Under the pieces are notes generated by a model. It was not told where the DNA came from, did no database searches, and saw nothing but the letters and a program-made list of their open reading frames with translations. A DNA stretch of 64,000 bases from CAZAPO01 sp044841755 (lineage in GTDB: Bacteria; Bacteroidota; Bacteroidia; Flavobacteriales; Flavobacteriaceae), in assembly GCA_044841755.1 (NCBI GenBank), contig JAXOFM010000004.1, positions 1-64,000 of the forward strand, written 5' to 3'. Below, in pieces: positions 43,554 to 52,493 of this stretch. Within the stretch, counting starts at the first letter, position 1; the number at the start of each line of letters is the position of its first letter. The position numbers were made by a program, and so were the translations under genes.

Positions 43554-43561
43554 TAGATTTG
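43554..43561 (+). promoter_or_regulatory. -7 promoter element of the dcw cluster
   Basis: TAGATTTG matches TAnnTTTG and lies 30 bases before the TTG start of mraZ. The usual TTTG at -33 is replaced by the MraZ repeats. Confidence 0.65.
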
Positions 43562-43591
43562 ATTCTTATACAGATTTTCTAAAAACCAACC

Positions 43592-44056
43592 TTGAATTCA
43601 TTAATAGGGACATACGAGTGTAAAGTTGATGCTAAGGGGCGTCTAATGCTTCCTTCTGCTTTGAAAAAGCAATTGTCTCCTGTTATGCAGAAAGGTTTTG
43701 TTCTTAAAAGAGCAGTGTTTCAGCCTTGTTTAGAGCTGTATCCTATGGACGAGTGGGAGGTTTTAATGCAAAAAGTAAATAAGCTTAATAGGTTTAAGAA
43801 AAAGAATAACGATTTCATTCGTCGTTTTACGGCTGGAGTGAAAATGGTTGAACTTGATGCTTCCGGACGTATTTTGATTTCTAAAGATCTGGTGTCCTTT
43901 GCTGGTATTTCAAAAGATATTGTGGTGTCGGCAGTGGGGAGTATTATGGAAGTTTGGGATAAAGGTAATTATGAGAAGGCTATAGATGATGCGGTTGTTG
44001 ACTTTGCTGATTTAGCTGAAGAGGTAATGGGGCAAGATGACGAAGGGATATCATAA
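43592..44056 (+). CDS. mraZ: Transcriptional regulator MraZ
   Basis: MraZ is the DNA-binding repressor that heads division and cell-wall clusters. The 154-residue protein has two AbrB/MraZ-type half domains, marked by VDAKGRLMLPSALKKQL near residue 10 and LDASGRILISKDL near residue 90. No ATG precedes the first motif in frame, so the TTG at 43592 is taken as start; it also gives the usual N-terminus (NSLIGTYECKVD). Its operator lies just upstream, so self-repression is likely. The last 20 bases overlap rsmH. Confidence 0.93.
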   Translation: MNSLIGTYECKVDAKGRLMLPSALKKQLSPVMQKGFVLKRAVFQPCLELYPMDEWEVLMQKVNKLNRFKKKNNDFIRRFTAGVKMVELDASGRILISKDLVSFAGISKDIVVSAVGSIMEVWDKGNYEKAIDDAVVDFADLAEEVMGQDDEGIS

Positions 44057-44939
44057 TCCGGTTTTACTTAAAGAAACTGTTGGCGGTTTAAATATTCGGG
44101 AAGATGGAGTTTATGTTGATGTGACATTTGGTGGAGGTGGTCACAGTAAGGAAATTTTAGATCGCTTAGGAGAAAAAGGAAGGCTAATAGCCTTTGATCA
44201 AGATCAAGACGCTCTTTTGAATATAATAGATGATAGCAGATTTACGCTTATAAATGAAAACTTCAGATATCTTAAGAGGTTTCTGAGGTTTCATGGCGTA
44301 ATGAAGGTTGATGGTATACTGGCTGATTTTGGTGTGTCATCTCATCAATTTGATGTGGCAGAACGAGGTTTTTCAATTCGGTTTGATGGTGAATTAGATA
44401 TGAGGATGAATCGGCAAGATGAGCTTTCGGCTTATCATGTTATTAATGAATATGATGAAGAACAGCTTCGTCAAGTGCTTAAAGAATATGGCGAGTTGAG
44501 GCAAGCTCCAGCAATTGCAAGAGTGATAGTTGCGGAAAGAAAAACTCAAAATATTAAAACCACAGATCAATTAAAGAATGTATTGAAGAAGTTTTTGCCT
44601 CCAAGAAGGGAAAACAAGATTCTAGCCCAAATCTATCAAGCAATAAGGATAGAAGTGAATCAGGAAATTGAAGCTTTAAAAGAATTTTTAACACAAACTC
44701 CAGAATTATTGGATGTTGGGGGGCGTTTAAGTTTCATATCCTATCACTCATTAGAGGATCGTTTGGTAAAACGTTTCATAAGAAATGGAATGTTTGAAGG
44801 AGAGCCTGAAAAAGATGTTTTTGGGAATTTTGAGGTTCCGTTTAAAAAAGTGGGGAAGTTGATTGTTCCAGGTCAGGAGGAGATTGAAATTAATAATAGA
44901 GCGCGGAGCGCAAAACTTAGAATTGCAGAACGTATATAA
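44037..44939 (+). CDS. rsmH: 16S rRNA (cytosine-1402-N4)-methyltransferase
   Basis: RsmH (MraW) methylates N4 of C1402 in 16S rRNA with S-adenosylmethionine, near the decoding site. The 300-residue protein starts MTKGYHNPVLL and shows the AdoMet motif DVTFGGGGHSKEIL, DGILADFGVSSHQ, MRMNRQ and the ISYHSLEDRLVKRF motif typical of the family. Its start lies 20 bases inside mraZ in another frame, a tight overlap that suggests translational coupling. The ftsL-like gene follows without a gap. Confidence 0.96.
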   Translation: MTKGYHNPVLLKETVGGLNIREDGVYVDVTFGGGGHSKEILDRLGEKGRLIAFDQDQDALLNIIDDSRFTLINENFRYLKRFLRFHGVMKVDGILADFGVSSHQFDVAERGFSIRFDGELDMRMNRQDELSAYHVINEYDEEQLRQVLKEYGELRQAPAIARVIVAERKTQNIKTTDQLKNVLKKFLPPRRENKILAQIYQAIRIEVNQEIEALKEFLTQTPELLDVGGRLSFISYHSLEDRLVKRFIRNGMFEGEPEKDVFGNFEVPFKKVGKLIVPGQEEIEINNRARSAKLRIAERI

Positions 44940-45260
44940 ATGGTGAAGAAAAAACTAAATAGTGTTTTAAAGGGAACTTTTTTGGTGAGTGATGATTCAT
45001 TCAAGAATTGGAGAATGATCATTTTTCTTTCTGTTTTGGCGGTTGTAATGATTGCAAGTTCACATAGTGCAGATAGAAAAGTGCATGAGATTGCTCGATT
45101 GACTGAAGAGGTCAAAGAGTATCGTTCGGCATTTAGTGATGGGCGAAAGAAATTAATGACATTAAAAATGGAATCTACAATAAGAAAGAAGCTTAAAGAT
45201 AAGGGAATTGTAGAATCAACTGAGCCACCAAAAAAAATAAAAGTAAAAACAACAAACTAA
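44940..45260 (+). CDS. ftsL: FtsL-like cell division protein
   Basis: A 106-residue bitopic membrane protein with a cytoplasmic N-terminus (about 1-27), one membrane helix (IIFLSVLAVVMIASS, about 30-45) and a short periplasmic coiled coil (KVHEIARLTEEVKEYRSAFSDGRKKLM). FtsL forms a complex with FtsB and FtsQ and activates septal peptidoglycan synthesis by FtsW and FtsI. Sequence similarity in this family is low. The identity rests on topology, size and position between rsmH and the penicillin-binding protein gene. Confidence 0.85.
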   Translation: MVKKKLNSVLKGTFLVSDDSFKNWRMIIFLSVLAVVMIASSHSADRKVHEIARLTEEVKEYRSAFSDGRKKLMTLKMESTIRKKLKDKGIVESTEPPKKIKVKTTN

Positions 45261-45269
45261 AGTTGGGTT

Positions 45270-47276
45270 TTGGCAGTAGCAGAGAAGAACATATTGAACC
45301 GATTGTATTTTGTAGCTGGATGTATGTTCATCTTCGGGCTTCTCGTGGTATTTAAATTGGTGAACATTCAATTTGTTCATGGCGATAAATACAGGAATCT
45401 TGCAGAGAAAAGAACTTTGAAAACTGTTGAGATTCCCGCTAATAGAGGAAATGTATATTCGGCAGACGGTAGTTTGTTGGCAACTTCAGTTCCAAAATAC
45501 GACATCAGAATTGATGCTGTAACCCCAACTACAAAGAACTTCAATAAATATTTAAAACCGCTTTGCGATTCTTTGGCAAAGTTTAAGGGTAGAACTTCGG
45601 GATACTATCAACAAGAAATTAGAAAAGCAAGAGAGAATAAGAATAGATATTTCTTATTGGCTAGAAACTTAGGGTATTCTGACTACCTAAAAGTTAGAAA
45701 TTTCCCAATGCTAAAACTTGGAGCTTTTAAAGGAGGTTTGATTGTTGAGCAAACTACAAAGAGGGAGCATCCAATGGGTGGAATTGCACATCGTTCAATC
45801 GGTTATGAGCGATGGGATGAAGAAGGAAATGTGACAAGAGCTGGGATTGATGGAGCTTTTGGTGAGCAATACTTAAGAGGGAATAATGGTCGAAGATTAA
45901 AGCAGCAAATTGGTAAAGGACAATGGAAACCAGTAAGTGATGCTAATGAAGTAGAGCCTCAAGATGGACTAGATGTGTACACAACTTTAGATGTGAACAT
46001 TCAAGATATTGCGCATCACGCATTGTTGGAGCAGCTGGAAAAGTATAAAGCTGTACATGGCTCTGTGGTAGTTATGGAAGTGGAAACAGGTGAAATTCGT
46101 GCTATCTCAAATCTAGCTAAAACTGATGAAGGAACATATTATGAAAAACGAAACTATGCTGTCTGGGAAAGCCATGAACCTGGTTCAACATTCAAGCTTA
46201 TGGCTTTGGCTGCGGCACTAGATGATAAAGTAATTGATACTAGTGATGTTGTTGATACTGAAAATGGTGTTTTAACTTATTACGGAAAACATGTAAGAGA
46301 TTCAAGAAATGGTGGTTACGGTGAAATTAGCATTGCAAAAGCTTTTGAAGTGTCTTCTAATACAGGGATAGTCAAAGCTATTTATGAAGGTTATAAGAAT
46401 AAACCTAAAAAGTTTGTTGAAGGTTTGTATGATATGAATCTTAATGACCAGCTGAATCTACCTATCAAAGGAGAAGGAGTTCCTATTATTCCACATCCAG
46501 ATGATAAAAACCGTTGGAGTGGTATTGCACTTCAGTGGATGGCCTTTGGGTATGGTGTGTCGTTTACGCCATTACAAACGCTTACGTTTTATAATGCTAT
46601 AGCAAATGACGGTGAAATGGTAAGACCTCGCTTTATAAAAGAGGTGAAAGAGTTTGGAAAAACAGTAGAGACTTTTGATAAAGAAGTAATAAACGCTCAG
46701 GTTTGTTCTCAAGAGACTGTGAATAAGCTGCAAAAGTTATTGCAAAATGTGGTTGAAAAACCTCATGGTACTGGAAACGATCTGTATTCAAAAAACTTCT
46801 CAATGGCTGGTAAAACTGGGACTTGTCAAAAAGATTATGCTGATAAAGAAAAGTTGAACTATATATCATCATTTGCTGGATATTTTCCTGTTGAAGATCC
46901 AAAATATTCATGCATTGTTGTTATTCATGAACCAGATAAAAAGATAGGCTACTATGGTGCAGATGTGTCTGGACCAGTATTCAAAAAGATTGCCCAAAAA
47001 ATCTACACTGATACTCCAATTATAGATGCTGTTGATGATTTAGAAGAAAAACATGTTTCTGTTGATAGAAGTTTTGATGCTTACTACGACTTTGCTAAAA
47101 CTTACAAAACCATAATGCCAGACCTAAAAGGAATGCCGGCTATGGATGCGTTGACGCTTTTGGAAAACATGGGGATGCGAGTTGAGCTAAGAGGAAATGG
47201 AAGAGTAAAGAATCAGTCTGTACCAAGAGGAACCAAATTAAAACCCAAACAAACCATTGTATTAGAGTTGTCTTGA
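45270..47276 (+). CDS. ftsI: Septal penicillin-binding protein with PASTA domain (FtsI type)
   Basis: A class B transpeptidase that cross-links septal peptidoglycan. The 668-residue protein has an N-terminal membrane anchor (about 11-33), a pedestal domain and the transpeptidase domain. Its active site comprises S306-T-F-K309, VSSNTG and K515-T-G517. A single PASTA domain (about 612-668, TIMPDLKGMPAMDAL) ends the protein. The start is a TTG at 45270, because no ATG precedes the anchor. The next gene, murE, starts inside its stop codon. FtsW, its partner glycosyltransferase, is encoded five genes on. Confidence 0.95.
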   Translation: MAVAEKNILNRLYFVAGCMFIFGLLVVFKLVNIQFVHGDKYRNLAEKRTLKTVEIPANRGNVYSADGSLLATSVPKYDIRIDAVTPTTKNFNKYLKPLCDSLAKFKGRTSGYYQQEIRKARENKNRYFLLARNLGYSDYLKVRNFPMLKLGAFKGGLIVEQTTKREHPMGGIAHRSIGYERWDEEGNVTRAGIDGAFGEQYLRGNNGRRLKQQIGKGQWKPVSDANEVEPQDGLDVYTTLDVNIQDIAHHALLEQLEKYKAVHGSVVVMEVETGEIRAISNLAKTDEGTYYEKRNYAVWESHEPGSTFKLMALAAALDDKVIDTSDVVDTENGVLTYYGKHVRDSRNGGYGEISIAKAFEVSSNTGIVKAIYEGYKNKPKKFVEGLYDMNLNDQLNLPIKGEGVPIIPHPDDKNRWSGIALQWMAFGYGVSFTPLQTLTFYNAIANDGEMVRPRFIKEVKEFGKTVETFDKEVINAQVCSQETVNKLQKLLQNVVEKPHGTGNDLYSKNFSMAGKTGTCQKDYADKEKLNYISSFAGYFPVEDPKYSCIVVIHEPDKKIGYYGADVSGPVFKKIAQKIYTDTPIIDAVDDLEEKHVSVDRSFDAYYDFAKTYKTIMPDLKGMPAMDALTLLENMGMRVELRGNGRVKNQSVPRGTKLKPKQTIVLELS

Positions 47277-48736
47277 TAGAATTAAGGAACATATTATATA
47301 AAGTAACACTCGAAGCGGTTGTTGGAGATACTTCTGTTAAGATCAATCGAATACAGTTTGATTCTAGAAAGATAGAAGATAAAGATGTATTTGTTGCAAT
47401 AAAAGGAACTGTTGTAGATGGTCATGATTTCATTGAGCAAGTAATAGCCAAAGGCGCTATAGCTATTATCTGTGAAGAAATTCCAGAGATTACAGCTGAA
47501 GGAGTGACATATATGAAAGTTGATAATTCTGCTAAGGCCTTGGCAATAATGGCTTCAAATTATTACGGAGTTCCTTCAGAGAATTTAAAACTAATAGGTG
47601 TAACTGGTACTAATGGAAAAACCACTATTGCAACACTACTTTATCAGTTGTTTAAAAAAGCAGGATATAAGGTTGGTTTGCTTTCTACGGTTAAGGTTTT
47701 AGTGAACGATAAAGAATATAAAGCAACTCATACTACTCCAGATTCATTAACTATCAACAGTCATTTAAAAGAAATGAATGATGAAGGAGTTGAATTCTGT
47801 TTTATGGAAGTGAGTTCTCATGGTATTCATCAATCTAGAACTGAAGGATTGCATTTTGAAGGAGGGATTTTTACCAACCTAACACATGATCATTTAGACT
47901 ATCATGAAACATTCGCTGAATATAGAGATGTAAAGAAATATTTCTTTGATCAGCTACCTAAAACAGCTTTTTCATTGGTGAATGTCGATGATAAAAATGG
48001 CTTGATAATGCTCCAAAATACTGCCTCTAAAAAATATACATACGCCCTAAAGAACTATGCCAATTATAAAGCTCAAATCTTAGAGAATCAGCTAAACGGA
48101 CTGTTTCTGAAAATCAATGACAATGAAGTTTGGACAAGGCTCATAGGTAATTTCAATGCGTACAATTTACTAGCTATCTATGGAGCTGCCGATCTTCTTG
48201 GGTTGGAAAGTGTAGAGATCTTACGCTTAATAAGTGAGTTGGAAAGTGTAAGTGGGCGCTTTCAATATATGGTTTCCGATGAAAAGATTACTGCTATTGT
48301 AGATTATGCGCATACACCAGATGCTTTGAAAAATGTGTTGGAAACCATTAATAGTATACGAACTAAGAATGAAGAATTAATAACGGTTGTTGGTTGTGGT
48401 GGAGATCGTGATAAAACCAAAAGGCCGAAAATGGCACATATAGCTTCAGCTTTAAGTACCAAGGTGATTTTTACAAGTGACAACCCAAGAACTGAAGTTC
48501 CTGAAAAGATCATTGAAGACATGGAAGCTGGTGTAGAGCCACAGAATTTTAAAAAGACCATGTCTATTGTAGATAGAAAACAAGCTATTAAAACCGCTTG
48601 TCAATTGGCAAATGCAAATGACATCATTCTAATTGCTGGTAAAGGACATGAGACTTATCAGGAAGTGAATGGTGTAAGATCCGATTTTGATGATTACAAA
48701 ATAGTAGAAGATTTTTTAAAACAATTACAGAAATAG
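47273..48736 (+). CDS. murE: UDP-MurNAc-Ala-Glu meso-diaminopimelate ligase
   Basis: MurE adds the third residue to the peptidoglycan stem peptide. The 487-residue protein has the ATP loop TGTNGKTT (111-118), LTHDHLDYH, and the motif DNPR (403-406). In MurE enzymes this motif marks use of meso-diaminopimelate rather than lysine. Start is a TTG at 47273 overlapping the ftsI stop as TTGA. No ATG is available before the N-terminal domain. mraY follows directly. Confidence 0.95.
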   Translation: MIELRNILYKVTLEAVVGDTSVKINRIQFDSRKIEDKDVFVAIKGTVVDGHDFIEQVIAKGAIAIICEEIPEITAEGVTYMKVDNSAKALAIMASNYYGVPSENLKLIGVTGTNGKTTIATLLYQLFKKAGYKVGLLSTVKVLVNDKEYKATHTTPDSLTINSHLKEMNDEGVEFCFMEVSSHGIHQSRTEGLHFEGGIFTNLTHDHLDYHETFAEYRDVKKYFFDQLPKTAFSLVNVDDKNGLIMLQNTASKKYTYALKNYANYKAQILENQLNGLFLKINDNEVWTRLIGNFNAYNLLAIYGAADLLGLESVEILRLISELESVSGRFQYMVSDEKITAIVDYAHTPDALKNVLETINSIRTKNEELITVVGCGGDRDKTKRPKMAHIASALSTKVIFTSDNPRTEVPEKIIEDMEAGVEPQNFKKTMSIVDRKQAIKTACQLANANDIILIAGKGHETYQEVNGVRSDFDDYKIVEDFLKQLQK

Positions 48737-49963
48737 ATGCTGTATTATTTATTTGAATATTTAGAAAAAGAATTTCAGTTTCCAGGAGCTTCACTTTTCG
48801 GATTTATTTCGTTTAGAGCTGCAATGGCAATTATATTGTCCTTGTTAATTTCTACTATTTATGGTAAGCGCATTATAAACTATCTAAGAAAGAAACAAGT
48901 TGGTGAGACCATTCGTGATTTAGGGCTTGAAGGTCAAAGCGAAAAAGCGGGAACACCAACAATGGGTGGGATTATTATTATTCTGGCTACTTTGATTCCT
49001 GTGCTTTTATTGGCGAAGTTGGATAACATCTATATTATTCTATTGCTGGTGACAACAGTGTGGATGGGTATAATAGGATTTATTGATGATTATATTAAGA
49101 AGTTTAAAAACGATAAGGAAGGTTTAAAAGGAAGATTTAAAGTTTTAGGTCAAGTTGGACTAGGAATTATTGTTGGGTTAACGCTTTTCTTTCATCAAGA
49201 TGTAACTATTAGAGAGGAGGTTAAAGAAACTTCTGTAGCACAAGTTCAGACCCAAACTTTACCACAATTTGGTCAAGAAAAGAAATCTACCAAGACTACA
49301 ATACCTTTTGTAAAAGGAAATGAATTTGACTATGCTAATCTTATTACTTGGATTAGTCCAAAGTTGGCACCTTATGCTTGGGTAATATTTATTCTGGTAG
49401 TGATTATTGTGGTGACTGCTGTGTCAAATGGTGCTAATTTAACTGATGGTATCGATGGTCTAGCAGCTGGAACATCAGCAATAATTGCGCTTACCTTGGG
49501 AATCTTCGCTTATGTATCAAGTAACATCATTTTTGCTGATTATCTCAACATTATGTTCATACCAAGAGTTGAGGAAATAACAATTTATATAGCAGCATTT
49601 GTTGGTGCTTTGATAGGGTTTTTATGGTACAATACTTACCCAGCGCAAGTATTTATGGGTGACACAGGAAGTTTAACCATTGGAGGAATCATTGCTGTTA
49701 TTGCCATTGCTGTTAGAAAAGAATGGTTAATACCATTGTTGTGCGGAATATTCTTAGCAGAGAATTTATCGGTAATGCTCCAGGTGAGCTATTTCAAATA
49801 CACGAAGAAAAAATATGGTGAAGGCAGGCGCATTTTTAAGATGTCACCATTGCACCACCATTACCAAAAGGCAGGATATCATGAAAGCAAGATTGTAACA
49901 CGGTTTTGGATTGTTGGAATCCTGTTAGCAATAGTTTCTATAGTCACCTTGAAGATTCGATAA
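48737..49963 (+). CDS. mraY: Phospho-MurNAc-pentapeptide transferase
   Basis: MraY transfers phospho-MurNAc-pentapeptide to undecaprenyl phosphate, making lipid I in the inner membrane. The 408-residue protein has about ten membrane segments and family motifs: GTPTMGGIIII, the Asp pair in FIDDYIKKF, the NLTDGIDGLA loop, NTYPAQVFMGDTGSL and the HHHYQKAG histidine cluster. An insertion of about 45 residues (about 155-200, rich in Gln, Thr and Lys) between early helices makes it longer than the E. coli enzyme; this is common in Bacteroidetes. The stop overlaps the murD start by one base. Confidence 0.96.
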   Translation: MLYYLFEYLEKEFQFPGASLFGFISFRAAMAIILSLLISTIYGKRIINYLRKKQVGETIRDLGLEGQSEKAGTPTMGGIIIILATLIPVLLLAKLDNIYIILLLVTTVWMGIIGFIDDYIKKFKNDKEGLKGRFKVLGQVGLGIIVGLTLFFHQDVTIREEVKETSVAQVQTQTLPQFGQEKKSTKTTIPFVKGNEFDYANLITWISPKLAPYAWVIFILVVIIVVTAVSNGANLTDGIDGLAAGTSAIIALTLGIFAYVSSNIIFADYLNIMFIPRVEEITIYIAAFVGALIGFLWYNTYPAQVFMGDTGSLTIGGIIAVIAIAVRKEWLIPLLCGIFLAENLSVMLQVSYFKYTKKKYGEGRRIFKMSPLHHHYQKAGYHESKIVTRFWIVGILLAIVSIVTLKIR

Positions 49964-51297
49964 TGAAACGATTGGTGGTTTTGGGAGCAGGAGAAAGTGG
50001 AGTGGGAACTGCGCTTTTAGGGAAGAAAAAAGAATATGAGGTTTTTGTTTCAGATAAAGGAGCAATTGCTGAAAAATACAAAGAAGTTCTTATACATAAT
50101 GAGATTGAATGGGAAGAAGGTCAGCATACTGAGTCTAAAATTCTGAATGCAGATGTGGTGATGAAAAGCCCTGGAATTCCAGATAAGGTTGCATTGGTTC
50201 AGAGGCTAATTGAAAAACAAATTCTGGTGATTTCTGAAATAGAGTTCGCTGCACAATTTACGAATGCGAACATAGTAGGGATAACAGGAAGCAATGGTAA
50301 GACCACAACAACAATGTGGACACATCATATTTTGAATGAAGGAGGGTTGAACGTAGGGATTGGAGGTAATATTGGAGAAAGCTTCGCAGAATTAGTTGCT
50401 AACAGAAGCTACGATCACTACGTGTTAGAATTGAGCAGTTTTCAGCTGGATGGAATTAAAGACTTCAAGCCGCATATTGCCATTATAACAAATATCACTC
50501 CAGATCATTTAGATAGGTATGATTACAAGTTTGAAAACTACATAGCATCAAAATTCAGAATTGCTATGAACCAAACTTCTAATGACTATTTGATTTATGA
50601 TGCCGATGATGAAGTAATAACAACCTATTTAGAAAATCATCCAGTTCAATCAACATTATTGCCATTTTCATTAATGAAGAAATTGGAACAAGGAGCTTTT
50701 TTAGAAGAAGACAACATAAAAATATTAATTGATAACATCCAAATTACTATGCCAACAGCAAACTTAGCTTTAGAGGGAAAACATAATGTAAAGAACGCAA
50801 TGGCCGCCTCAACCGTTGCGCACTTACTTAAAATTAGAAGTCATACACTTCGTGAAAGTCTTGAAAATTTTCAGGGAGCAGAACACCGTTTAGAAAATGT
50901 ACTTAGAATCAATAAGGTTGATTATATAAATGATTCAAAGGCAACAAACGTAAATGCAACTTACTTCGCTCTAGAAAGTATGGATGCGCCGACGGTTTGG
51001 ATTGTAGGTGGAGTTGATAAAGGAAATAATTACAAAGAACTTTTCCCCTTTATTAATGAAAAAGTAAAGGCAATAATCTGCTTGGGAGTAGATAACAAAA
51101 AACTGTTTGAAACTTTTGGCAATATGGTAGATGTAATTGTTGAAACACAATTTATGAGTGAAGCTGTAAAAATAGCTTACAAAGTAGCAGAGGCAGGAGA
51201 TAATGTATTGTTATCACCAGCATGTGCAAGTTTTGATTTGTTTGATAATTATGAAGATAGGGGACGTCAATTTAAGGAAGCAGTTAGAAATCTATAA
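49963..51297 (+). CDS. murD: UDP-MurNAc-L-Ala D-glutamate ligase
   Basis: MurD adds D-glutamate to UDP-MurNAc-L-Ala. The ATG at 49963 (MKRLVVLGAGESG) is chosen over 49906, since the longer frame runs through the end of mraY and puts 19 residues ahead of the N-terminal nucleotide fold. The protein then has 444 residues, the normal size. The ATP loop GITGSNGKTTTT is near residue 105. LELSSFQLD, NITPDHLDRY and YINDSKATNVNAT are further hallmarks. It shares one base with both neighbours (TAATG junctions). Confidence 0.96.
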   Translation: MKRLVVLGAGESGVGTALLGKKKEYEVFVSDKGAIAEKYKEVLIHNEIEWEEGQHTESKILNADVVMKSPGIPDKVALVQRLIEKQILVISEIEFAAQFTNANIVGITGSNGKTTTTMWTHHILNEGGLNVGIGGNIGESFAELVANRSYDHYVLELSSFQLDGIKDFKPHIAIITNITPDHLDRYDYKFENYIASKFRIAMNQTSNDYLIYDADDEVITTYLENHPVQSTLLPFSLMKKLEQGAFLEEDNIKILIDNIQITMPTANLALEGKHNVKNAMAASTVAHLLKIRSHTLRESLENFQGAEHRLENVLRINKVDYINDSKATNVNATYFALESMDAPTVWIVGGVDKGNNYKELFPFINEKVKAIICLGVDNKKLFETFGNMVDVIVETQFMSEAVKIAYKVAEAGDNVLLSPACASFDLFDNYEDRGRQFKEAVRNL

Positions 51298-52493
51298 TGC
51301 AATTTTTGTTTAACAATTTAAAAGGAGATCGTTTTATTTGGGCAATTGCTGCTTTGTTGGCAATATTCTCATTTCTTCCTGTATATAGTGCTGCCAGTAA
51401 CTTAGCCTATATTAGTGGAGACGGTAATACCTTTAACTATTTTGTTAAGCACTTTGTGCACTTGTTTCTTGGATTTACAATCATGTACGGTGTACATAAA
51501 ATGCCATATAGGTATTTCAGAGGACTGTCAATGATTATGATTCCAGTTGTATTAGTATTGCTGGCAGCAACAATGTTTCAACCTGATACTTCTGAAAGCT
51601 TGACAAATGCAAAAAGATGGATTAGAGTGCCTTTTGTAAACTTTACCTTCCAGCCATCTACATTAGCTTCGGTAGTTTTGATGGTTTATGTTGCTAGGTA
51701 TTTGTCAAAGATCAAGGATAACCAGGTATCCTTTAAAGAAACAATTCTTCCACTTTGGTTTCCAGTGTTTTTAGTATTGATATTGATATTGCCTGCAAAC
51801 TTTTCTACCACTGCTATCATTTTTGTTATGGTAATGGCCTTGGCTTTTATGGGAGGTTATCCAATAAAGTATTTAGCATTGATTTTGTTATCTGGAGTTG
51901 TTGCTTTTTCAATATTTGTTTTAGCAGCAAAAGTTTTTCCTGAAGCTATGCCTAATAGAATTGATACCTGGATGAGCAGGATTGAAAACTTTGCGAATGG
52001 GGAAGATACAGAAGCTGATTATCAAATAGAAAAAGCAAAAATAGCAATTGCCTCGGGAGGAATACAAGGAGTTGGCCCAGGAAAGAGCGTGCAAAAGAAC
52101 TTTTTACCTCAGTCGTCATCCGATTTCATTTTCGCCATAATAATTGAAGAGTATGGAATGTTGGGTGGTTTAACATTGATGATTTTATATCTGTTGTTGT
52201 TATTCAGAATTGTAGTGGCATCCCATAAAGCCGATACTGTTTTTGGTAAACTCTTGGTAATAGGTGTTGGATTGCCAATAGTTTTTCAAGCACTTATTAA
52301 TATGGCCGTAGCTGTTGAGTTATTTCCAGTTACAGGACAAACGCTTCCTTTAATAAGCAGTGGAGGGACATCTATTTGGATTACCTGTTTAGCAATAGGA
52401 ATTATACTTAGTGTGAGTGCTAGAAGAGAAGAAATAAAGAAACAAGAAGAATTAGAAGATAATCCGCTTGAAATTTTAAGCGAGACAATATAA
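51297..52493 (+). CDS. ftsW: Septal peptidoglycan glycosyltransferase FtsW
   Basis: FtsW is a SEDS-family membrane protein that polymerises lipid II at the septum together with FtsI. The 398-residue protein has about ten transmembrane segments. KRWIRVPFVNFTFQPST carries the conserved region near the catalytic site, followed later by LPQSSSDFIFAIIIEEYGMLGG and the GQTLPLISSGGTS motif characteristic of FtsW/RodA. The position between murD and murG favours FtsW over RodA. The start overlaps the murD stop by one base, and murG begins right after its stop. Confidence 0.95.
   Translation: MQFLFNNLKGDRFIWAIAALLAIFSFLPVYSAASNLAYISGDGNTFNYFVKHFVHLFLGFTIMYGVHKMPYRYFRGLSMIMIPVVLVLLAATMFQPDTSESLTNAKRWIRVPFVNFTFQPSTLASVVLMVYVARYLSKIKDNQVSFKETILPLWFPVFLVLILILPANFSTTAIIFVMVMALAFMGGYPIKYLALILLSGVVAFSIFVLAAKVFPEAMPNRIDTWMSRIENFANGEDTEADYQIEKAKIAIASGGIQGVGPGKSVQKNFLPQSSSDFIFAIIIEEYGMLGGLTLMILYLLLLFRIVVASHKADTVFGKLLVIGVGLPIVFQALINMAVAVELFPVTGQTLPLISSGGTSIWITCLAIGIILSVSARREEIKKQEELEDNPLEILSETI

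Noticed and set aside
49906..49962. Longer murD start
   Set aside because: It reads through the 3' end of mraY in another frame and puts unrelated residues ahead of the conserved N-terminus. The ATG at 49963 sits on the common TAATG junction.
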